A stretch of 11,083 nucleotides of DNA from Candidatus Methanovirga meridionalis. Lineage in GTDB: Archaea > Methanobacteriota > Methanobacteria > Methanobacteriales > Methanobacteriaceae. Below are positions 6,235 through 11,083 of the stretch, one piece after another; within the stretch, counting starts at the first letter, position 1, and each line of letters opens with the position of its first letter. The notes under the pieces are model-generated. The model had not been told where the DNA came from and did not search any database. It saw only the letters and a list, made by a program, of their open reading frames with translations. The stretch covers positions 1-11,083 of the forward strand of contig JAITPS010000070.1 of NCBI GenBank assembly GCA_031289325.1, written 5' to 3'. A program made the position numbers and the translations under genes.

Positions 6235-6658
6235 TTTCTAAAAACTATTGTTTTTATAATACTTTTCCTACTTTTTTTATTATTCTGCTCTTTTTTATAA
6301 CTTTTTATCATATTTTTCTCTTTTTACAGACTTTTTATGTATTTTTTCATAACTATTGTGTTGCTTGGTGATTTTTTTTGAAATTCTTTTGTTTTATATG
6401 TTTCGCGAATGTTCAGTTATTTGCCCTTTGATTTGTTGCTTTGTAGCATCATAACCTTTACATTCAGCCCAAATATATCATTTATCCCTATAACTACTTG
6501 TAATTCACTTAACAGGTCTATTTGACTGCCATGGAGTGATTCCTATTTAACTTATTTTGTAATAAATTCCAAATAATCTCATCAATTCCAGTCTTATTTG
6601 GTCTTTCTATAAAGTTCCAGATTCTTACCTTATCTTGAATAGTATATATGACTTTATA
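6235..6658 (-). pseudogene. Decayed coding remnant, possibly nuclease-like
   Basis: Read on the minus strand, 6658-6518 gives a frame containing VRIWNFIERPNKTGIDEI and IWNLLQNK before a TAG. The next frame from 6540 gives TPWQSNRPVK, TGA, ITSSYRDK, TGA, YIWAECKGYDATKQQIKG, then TAA (6396-6394) and a Lys-rich tail running to about 6290. The stretch 6410-6640 is less AT-rich and more protein-like than its surroundings. AECKG after an Asp-containing strand resembles the E-x-K part of PD-(D/E)xK nucleases such as restriction enzymes, but this is weak. At least one frameshift and three stops show it is broken. It lies beside the MITE-like element. Confidence 0.35.
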
Positions 6659-6746
6659 AAAGTCTATAATTTTAAATTTTAATTAATATTAATTTATTTT
6701 GATCAATATAATTAATTTTAAATTAATATAAGTAACTTTAAATTAT
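6658..6746 (+). repeat. Intergenic repeat family, copy C left part
   Basis: TCTATAATTTTAAATTTT at 6663-6680 matches copy A (137 onward). The following roughly 20-bp units (for example TAATATAAGTAACTTTAAAT) match 219-240 of copy A. It is separated from the right part by about 300 bp that holds the 15-bp array. Confidence 0.6.
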
Positions 6747-6900
6747 AGTGTATGAAATAATGTTTTTAATTAAAGAAGTTTTTAAAAATGAAACATGTTT
6801 ATTAAATTTTTAATTAAAAAATTATAGTTATTATTTTTAAAAATAAAGAAGTAAAAATTAGATATTTAAAAAATTAATTTAATCTTAATTTGAAATTTTT

Positions 6901-7000
6901 AAAAATTAGATATTTAAAAATTAGATATTTAAAAATTAGATATTTAAAAATTAGATATTTAAAAATTAGATATTTAAAAATAAGATATTTAAAAATAAGT
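6901..7000. repeat. 15-bp tandem array, about 6.5 copies
   Basis: AAAAATTAGATATTT occurs five times exactly (6901-6975), then once with one change (AAAAATAAGATATTT, 6976-6990), then a partial unit. A lone exact unit lies at 6853-6867, and another variant runs from about 7224 to 7240. Each unit junction creates TATTTAAAAA, which resembles an archaeal TATA box. Confidence 0.95.
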
Positions 7001-7051
7001 GATTAATTAAAAACATTTTTTCCATCTATTATAATAATAACTAATTTTAAA

Positions 7052-7130
7052 TTAATATTGTTTATTAATAATTATTTTTAAAAAATTTATTTATTAAAAA
7101 CTTTATCAAAACTAATATATTTTAAGAATA
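7052..7130 (+). repeat. Intergenic repeat family, copy C right part
   Basis: TTAATATTGTTTATTAATAA, then TTATTTATTAAAAACTTTATC and AATATATTTTAA, matches 238-310 of copy A almost base for base (AAGAACTTTATC against AAAAACTTTATC), and matches copy B at 1625-1680. Confidence 0.75.
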
Positions 7131-7186
7131 TTATAAATTATTATTTAAAAAATTAATTTAATCTTAATTTAAAATTCTTAAAATCG

Positions 7187-7224
7187 GAGAATACATTCTC
7201 TTAAGTTGAAAATAAATTTTCAAC
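7187..7224. promoter_or_regulatory. Two adjacent perfect palindromes
   Basis: GAGAATACATTCTC (7187-7200, 6-bp arms) and GTTGAAAATAAATTTTCAAC (7205-7224, 9-bp arms) lie just upstream of the TATA-like sequence for the MetX-like gene. They may be operators for dimeric regulators; an RNA hairpin is unlikely if transcription starts downstream of them. Confidence 0.45.
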
Positions 7225-7232
7225 AATAAGAT

Positions 7233-7242
7233 ATTTAAAAAT
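7233..7242 (+). promoter_or_regulatory. Probable TATA box for the MetX-like/UPF0280 unit
   Basis: A TATTTAAAAATA element, with a start expected near 7260 and a leader of about 40 nt. The ribosome binding site is an unusual run of six G at 7292-7297, 6 nt before the ATG at 7304. Confidence 0.4.
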
Positions 7243-7303
7243 AAATGATTAATTACAGACATTTTCACCAATATAATCTTGTAATAACCATGGGGGGAAA
7301 TAC

Positions 7304-8299
7304 ATGAATGAAGAAGCTATGTTAAAATTTGAAGAAAATTTAAATCTTGAATATTATGTATTGGAAGAATTTGATTTTATTTCTGGAGAAAATTTAAAAG
7401 ATTTGATGGTTGAATATACAACTATAGGGAAACCTATTAAAAATGAAAAAGGGGAAATAGTTAATGGATTAGTTTTTTTTCATGGTTTAGGTGGTAGTTG
7501 CACATCCATTAGAAAGCTTCATGAAATAATTCATGATAAAGGAATATTGAGTACTGAAAAATATTTTATAGTTTCAATTACAACACTTGGCTCTCCTAAT
7601 TCTCATTGTCCTTCAAATAGTAATTTAGGAGTTAATTTTCCAAAATACACAATTGAAGATATGGTAAATTTCCAAAAAAAATTTTTAAATGAAAAATTTA
7701 ATATAAAACATCTTAAAGGGGTAATTGGGAATTCTATGGGCGGTTTTGAAGCTTTAACTTGGGGTGTTCTATATCCTGAAGACATGGATTTCATAATTTC
7801 TTTAGTTAGTAGTTATAAATTTGCAGGTCATAATTATGCAATAAGTAAATTTATAAATACATTGATTGAAAATGATCCAGAATATGATAATGGAAATTAT
7901 AAAATTCCTTTAAAATCTATAGGCTTAGCTAATCAAGTAGTTTATCCATTTGGTCTTTCATTAAAACAATATCGAAATCTAAGTAATAATAAAATTGGTA
8001 ATGATTTAAATGAATTAATGCTAAATTTTGAAATGTATGATGGAAATGATGTTATTTTAAGAAATGATGCTACAACTTCTTATAACATTGAAAATGAACT
8101 TGATAAAATAATAGCTAAAACATTGATAGTAGCTATTAATCAAGATCAATATTTTCCTCCTGATTTAGATGCTATTCCAATGTCTAAAATGATAAAAAAT
8201 TCTAAATTAATTGTATATGATTCTAACTTTGGTCATCTTGGTGTTGGTGAAATTTCTAAAATTAAGGATGAATTAAATGAGTTTTTAAAGAGTCTATGA
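7304..8299 (+). CDS. MetX-like alpha/beta hydrolase (homoserine O-acetyltransferase family)
   Basis: A 331-residue cytoplasmic alpha/beta-hydrolase of the homoserine acyltransferase family. The first motif VFFHGLGGS supplies the oxyanion loop. The nucleophile elbow is GNSMGG (S144). The acid is in INQDQYFPP (D281) and the base in NFGHLG (H311), so the triad is complete. Family members acetylate homoserine with acetyl-CoA in methionine or homocysteine synthesis, but many archaeal relatives are untested. Here the region after the third strand reads TTLGSPNSHCP, and the classical MetX GGCYGSTGP-like segment is not seen. The sequence is also slightly shorter than typical MetX. It may thus be a different acyltransferase or an esterase. 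The UPF0280 gene starts 28 nt downstream, suggesting one transcript. A 5-codon frame from ATG 7290 ends in the TGA overlapping this start (ATGA). Confidence 0.82.
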   Translation: MNEEAMLKFEENLNLEYYVLEEFDFISGENLKDLMVEYTTIGKPIKNEKGEIVNGLVFFHGLGGSCTSIRKLHEIIHDKGILSTEKYFIVSITTLGSPNSHCPSNSNLGVNFPKYTIEDMVNFQKKFLNEKFNIKHLKGVIGNSMGGFEALTWGVLYPEDMDFIISLVSSYKFAGHNYAISKFINTLIENDPEYDNGNYKIPLKSIGLANQVVYPFGLSLKQYRNLSNNKIGNDLNELMLNFEMYDGNDVILRNDATTSYNIENELDKIIAKTLIVAINQDQYFPPDLDAIPMSKMIKNSKLIVYDSNFGHLGVGEISKIKDELNEFLKSL

Positions 8300-8327
8300 G
8301 AAATAAGGTTTTTAAATATTTTCATAA

Positions 8328-9077
8328 ATGGTTAAGATGTTTAAAAAAAATTTGAATTTAGAAGAAACAAAAATAAATGTAGTTTCAGATATAGAATTAG
8401 ATTTTTTAAAGAAATTTATAATATCTAAAAGAAATGAACTTAAAAATTATATTTCAAATCATTACAGTTTTTTTAATTCTCATAATCCTGTGTATGTTGA
8501 GGATAATGAAGAAAGTGATATTATTAAAATAATGGCTGAAGCTGGTAAAATAGCTAATGTTGGTCCTATGGCTGCTGTTGCAGGAACTATTTCCCAATTA
8601 ACTGTTGAAGAACTTATAAAAAATGGTTCAGAATTTTCAATAGTAAATAATGGTGGAGATATCTCATTTATTAACAAAAATAGAAAAGTGATTTGTGCGA
8701 TATATTCAGGCAATTCATCTATATCAGCTGAAATTGGTTTTGAATTTAAACCTCAAAAATCGCCTATTGGGTTAGCTACATCGTCTGGAACTGTAGGTTA
8801 TTCATTTAGTTATGGTAGAGGAGATTCAATTTCTGTAATATCTAATAAAGCAAGTGTTGCTGATGCTATTGCAACAGCTATTGCTAACAATGTTGTAGGA
8901 GAAACAGATGCCGAAGCTGTTGAAAATGGATTGAACACGGCTTTAAAATTTGAAAAATATGTTAATGGAGCATTAATCATTCTTGGTGAGTCAGTAGCTA
9001 CATTTGGAAAGTTACCTAATTTGGTTAATTTAAAGAAAGAAGATAATTTAAAATTCAAAGAGGATACAATTGTTTAA
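8328..9077 (+). CDS. UPF0280 (COG2122) ApbE-superfamily protein
   Basis: A 249-residue protein of the UPF0280 family, related in fold to ApbE flavin transferases. The conserved blocks are all present: NVGPMAAVAGTISQ (about 77-90), VNNGGDI (106-112), GLATSSGTVGYSFSYGRGDS (148-167) and ASVADAIATAIAN (175-187). The N-terminus is charged and lacks a signal, so it is cytoplasmic. COG2122 has been linked in Methanosarcina to homocysteine formation and sulfide use; I recall this from work on MA1821/MA1822/MA1715 and cannot verify it here. The MetX-like gene just upstream fits a sulfur or homocysteine role. No ribosome binding site is evident near ATG 8328 or the in-frame ATG 8337, so the start is uncertain by three residues and translation may be coupled. 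It converges with the MBL gene 15 nt away. Confidence 0.88.
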   Translation: MVKMFKKNLNLEETKINVVSDIELDFLKKFIISKRNELKNYISNHYSFFNSHNPVYVEDNEESDIIKIMAEAGKIANVGPMAAVAGTISQLTVEELIKNGSEFSIVNNGGDISFINKNRKVICAIYSGNSSISAEIGFEFKPQKSPIGLATSSGTVGYSFSYGRGDSISVISNKASVADAIATAIANNVVGETDAEAVENGLNTALKFEKYVNGALIILGESVATFGKLPNLVNLKKEDNLKFKEDTIV

Positions 9078-9092
9078 ATGTATTAAATCATG

Positions 9093-9908
9093 TTATTTAT
9101 CTATTTTTTTTAAGTATTCCACTTCAAAGTTACTTGGATTTTTATCATCTATGTTAATGGACATTCCATCGGATGCTGCTAAAGTAGGAACATCTGTTTG
9201 TTTTTCAATGTTTTTAGCTTCTTGTTCTGGATTGGATTTAATCATTTTAAGTCCAAAATGAGTCATAATAGCTAATTTTGGTTTTACTTCATTGACTAAA
9301 TCTGTAAAGCTATTGGTTGACATGTGACATTTAATAGATTTTTTTCCAGGTCTTAAGACACTTGCAATTAAAATATCTGTTCCTTTATAGTACTTATGAA
9401 GGTCAGGAAAATATCCTGTATCGCTTGTATAGGATATTGTTAAGTTATTTGAATTAAGTTGAAATCCTACACCAGTTGGATCTCCATGTGATGTTTTTGT
9501 TCCTTTAATACTGAATTCATCAAAATTGATTGTTTGATCTCTAAATAACATGAGTAACTCAGGTTTTGACTTATGATACTTTGATATGCAGGATCCCCAT
9601 CTCATGTATCCTTCAAAAACCGTCCTGCTCCCTATAACCAAACCCTTTTTTTTAGTCATTCCTTCGGTTATAGCTTCAATAAGTATTTCTGCATCATTAT
9701 AATGATCTGTATGAGCATGAGAGACAAATAATATGTCTAAATCACTTGGATCCAATCCAAATTCATGTGATCTTACTAAAGCACCAGGTCCTGGATCAAT
9801 GTGGAAGTTTTTACCAGCAAACCCATCAATTCTAAATCCTCCAGTCATCCTTTTTTGAGTTATAGTAGTAAATCTTCCTCCACCAGTTCCTAAAAATCTT
9901 AATTTCAT
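9093..9908 (-). CDS. RNase Z-like MBL-fold metal-dependent hydrolase
   Basis: A 271-residue MBL-superfamily protein with the metal site complete: FLGTGGGR opening, SHAHTDHYND (H64, H66, D68, H69), TSHGDPTGVGF (H141), TSDTGYFPD (D163), and MTHFG (H217). CHMST (H195) sits where RNase Z-type enzymes have their extra catalytic His. It therefore belongs with the RNase Z/phosphonate PhnP-like branch. It lacks an obvious long flexible exosite arm, so tRNA 3' processing is not assured and the substrate is unknown. The ribosome binding site AGGAGA (9913-9918) lies 4 nt before the ATG. The connectase gene ends 43 nt upstream on the same strand, so the two may be co-transcribed. Confidence 0.85.
   Translation of the reverse strand: MKLRFLGTGGGRFTTITQKRMTGGFRIDGFAGKNFHIDPGPGALVRSHEFGLDPSDLDILFVSHAHTDHYNDAEILIEAITEGMTKKKGLVIGSRTVFEGYMRWGSCISKYHKSKPELLMLFRDQTINFDEFSIKGTKTSHGDPTGVGFQLNSNNLTISYTSDTGYFPDLHKYYKGTDILIASVLRPGKKSIKCHMSTNSFTDLVNEVKPKLAIMTHFGLKMIKSNPEQEAKNIEKQTDVPTLAASDGMSINIDDKNPSNFEVEYLKKIDK
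9104..9111 (+). terminator. T8 terminator inside the opposing gene
   Basis: A T8 run 27 nt after the UPF0280 stop codon lies within the last codons of the minus-strand MBL gene, where it reads as Lys-Lys codons. It would end plus-strand transcription in the 15-nt tail-to-tail junction. Confidence 0.5.
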
Positions 9909-9951
9909 TCTATCTCCTACAAAACATTTTAATTTAATAAATAAAGATAAA

Positions 9952-10884
9952 TTAAAGCTTTGATAAAATTATATCACAACTTAAACTTGCTTTATTACTT
10001 TTTAAACATAAAGTTTCATTTTCAATTATCACTTCATCTCCAATTTTTCCAGTTGCACCATCGGATAAAAACATTATAGTTTTACCTCCAGGCTTTACAA
10101 GTAATTTCCAATCGCTATCAAAGGCTTGAACATCAGAATTTAAGGTTACTTGTAACATATTACTCTCAATATTGGATACTTTACCAATTTTTCCTTCATA
10201 AATAATTTTAGATGCCATCTGAATTTTTTTATTAGTTTCAGATAAGTCTACTTTAAGTTTTTCTCTAAATTTATCTAAAAGTTTAATATCTCTTTCAACT
10301 AAATTATCCAAATAAGACATTGCTTCATTAGGAGTATATTTAGTTTGTTGAATAAGAACATCATATTCTTTACCTATAGTCGGTGTTTCATTTGCAATCT
10401 TTTCAAATACTTTAAGGAAAATGTCTCCCACAAACCTTAAACTAACATTAGATTTCCAAAATTCATTTATATATTCATTGGCTAAAGATTTTGTTATTTT
10501 ATTACCAAAAATTATTATGGATACTTTTCCACTTTTAGAAGATACAATTTCTGAACCTAACAACTCAACGGTTTTATAGGCATTTGTAGTGGCATATATT
10601 CTCTTTCTTTTAGTTTCAGATGTTGTTCTCGTGCTAACTTCACCAACAAGAGCATTTTCTAAATTTTTTATTTTAATAGCATCTTCAGTAATTTTATAAG
10701 ATACATTCAATTCTTTGGCTTTATTAATAAAATCTGTATCAGTTTTTAAGATTCCAGAATATAACTCTTCTTCTAACTTTTCTCTATATTTTTTTTCTCC
10801 AGAGAAAGCTATTTTTCTTTTGTCCCCCACCATTACAGAACCTTTATTTCCAATATAAGCTATTATTAAACTAATATTAATCAC
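9952..10884 (-). CDS. Connectase-like protein ligase (DUF2121, proteasome-beta-related Ntn hydrolase)
   Basis: The 310-residue protein belongs to the DUF2121/COG4079 family of methanogens. Family members named connectase are distant relatives of proteasome beta subunits; they cut and rejoin polypeptides at a short motif found in the methyltransferase subunit MtrA, through an N-terminal Thr or Ser. The N-terminal stretch SLIIAYIGNKGSVMVGDKR is beta-subunit-like; taking that Ser as 1, Asp falls at 17 and Arg at 19, as in proteasomes. The last 90 residues or so form a second, strand-rich domain. The reading frame opens with GTG at 10884, but that GTG lies inside the ribosome binding site AGGTGAT. 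ATT at 10875-10873, 5 nt downstream, would start the protein Met-Ser-Leu and expose the Ser after Met removal. I favour 10875. Family assignment is strong; activity is inferred. Confidence 0.87.
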   Translation of the reverse strand: MINISLIIAYIGNKGSVMVGDKRKIAFSGEKKYREKLEEELYSGILKTDTDFINKAKELNVSYKITEDAIKIKNLENALVGEVSTRTTSETKRKRIYATTNAYKTVELLGSEIVSSKSGKVSIIIFGNKITKSLANEYINEFWKSNVSLRFVGDIFLKVFEKIANETPTIGKEYDVLIQQTKYTPNEAMSYLDNLVERDIKLLDKFREKLKVDLSETNKKIQMASKIIYEGKIGKVSNIESNMLQVTLNSDVQAFDSDWKLLVKPGGKTIMFLSDGATGKIGDEVIIENETLCLKSNKASLSCDIILSKL

Positions 10885-10886
10885 CT
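10880..10886 (-). promoter_or_regulatory. Ribosome binding site that decides the connectase start
   Basis: AGGTGAT (minus strand) matches the archaeal anti-Shine-Dalgarno and overlaps the GTG at 10884. Five bases separate GGTGA from ATT (10875-10873). No other ribosome binding site precedes the GTG. Confidence 0.7.
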
Positions 10887-10911
10887 ACAATTTATTTGAT
10901 GATAAGAAAAT

Positions 10912-10921
10912 CTTTTAAATA
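10912..10921 (-). promoter_or_regulatory. TATA box for the connectase gene
   Basis: TATTTAAAAG on the minus strand lies about 25 nt before the ribosome binding site, predicting a transcription start near 10890 and a leader of about 15 nt. Confidence 0.45.
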
Positions 10922-10950
10922 TTATAATTAATTTTATTATAATTAATTTT
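10921..10950. repeat. 15-bp direct repeat, 2 copies
   Basis: ATTATAATTAATTTT occurs at 10921-10935 and again at 10936-10950 without change, between the connectase promoter and the terminal 15-bp array. Confidence 0.9.
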
Positions 10951-10965
10951 AAATATTCAATATGT

Positions 10966-11083
10966 AATTATTTGATTGTAAATTATTTGATTGTAAATTA
11001 TTTGATTGTAAATTATTTGATTGTAAATTATTTGATTGTAAATTATTTGATTGTAAATTATTTGATTGTAAATTATTTGATTG
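10966..11083. repeat. 15-bp tandem array, 7.9 copies, cut by the window end
   Basis: AATTATTTGATTGTA is repeated exactly seven times and continues for 13 bases to the window edge. A related single sequence, AATTTATTTGATGATA, lies at 10889-10904 next to the connectase start, suggesting the array grew from local sequence. No CRISPR: there are no spacers. Confidence 0.97.

Larger units (their letters stand above)
7146..7285 (+). repeat. Second copy of the sequence flanking the 15-bp array
   Basis: AAAAAATTAATTTAATCTTAATTT near 7146 repeats 6868-6891. AATAAGATATTTAAAAATAA then GATTAATTA (about 7224-7255) repeats about 6980-7020, and ACATTTTC/ACATTTTTTCC follow in both. Where the first copy has the tandem array, the second has two palindromes. 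Copy C right part lies between the two copies. Confidence 0.65.
5818..7303. other. 1.5-kb region without an intact gene
   Basis: In order: the double T8 terminator, an 8-bp-stem inverted repeat TAGATTTT/AAAATCTA (5946-5964), the MITE-like element with its duplication (5976-6234), a T-rich stretch and a decayed coding remnant (6235-6658), repeat copy C split in two (6658-6746 and 7052-7130), a 15-bp array (6901-7000), a second copy of the sequence flanking that array (7146-7285), two palindromes (7187-7224) and the promoter of the gene at 7304. No RNA gene was recognised. Confidence 0.8.

Noticed and set aside
8480..9058. Two minus-strand frames inside the UPF0280 gene
   Set aside because: Shadows of a well-conserved gene; no ribosome binding sites and no recognisable domain.
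426..10884. A proteasome operon joining the PAC2 and connectase genes
   Set aside because: They lie about 9 kb apart with unrelated genes between, and no proteasome subunit gene is present.
10966..11083. CRISPR array
   Set aside because: The repeat unit is 15 bp with no spacers between units; it is a simple tandem array.

Overview
The window looks like chromosomal DNA of a pseudomurein-walled methanogen of the order Methanobacteriales, most likely Methanobrevibacter or a close relative. The evidence is very AT-rich DNA with AT-biased codon use, archaeal TATA boxes and GGTGA-type ribosome binding sites. The gene content also fits: a methanofuran-pathway decarboxylase (mfnA), a connectase/DUF2121 protein, a UPF0280 protein and a secreted protein with a pseudomurein-binding repeat. 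The genus is an inference.

Layout. 1-425 holds a 10-bp tandem array and a first copy of an intergenic repeat family. 426-1193 (minus) encodes a PAC2-family proteasome assembly chaperone homologue. 1194-1780 is a divergent intergenic region with the second repeat copy. 1781-3618 (plus) holds a metallo-beta-lactamase-fold hydrolase followed by mfnA. 3619-4755 has no gene but carries terminators, an orphan promoter and a cluster of GAATRTTC palindromes in front of the next gene. 4756-5817 (plus) encodes a secreted protein with a pseudomurein-binding repeat, a Ser-rich linker and a Cys-His catalytic domain. 5818-7303 has no intact gene. It holds a 246-bp non-autonomous transposable element (MITE) with inverted ends and target duplication, a decayed coding remnant, the third copy of the repeat family, a 15-bp tandem array and two perfect palindromes. 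7304-9077 (plus) is a two-gene unit, a MetX-like alpha/beta hydrolase and a UPF0280 (ApbE-like) protein. 9093-9908 and 9952-10884 (both minus) are an RNase Z-like MBL-fold protein and a DUF2121/connectase homologue. The last 118 bases are a 15-bp tandem array.

How the genes fit together. MfnA makes tyramine (methanofuran) or beta-alanine (coenzyme A). The MetX-like and UPF0280 pair points to homocysteine or sulfur metabolism. The 4756 protein acts on or binds the pseudomurein wall. Connectase homologues are proteasome-beta-related protein ligases that act on the methyltransferase subunit MtrA.

The most interesting observations are: the connectase start, where an AUU codon behind a well-placed Shine-Dalgarno would put Ser at the mature N-terminus as the catalytic nucleophile; a similar candidate AUU start at the wall enzyme; the MITE; and a three-locus intergenic repeat family in which each copy carries its own tandem expansion. 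Both window ends lie inside tandem arrays, so this may be a contig that broke at repeats.
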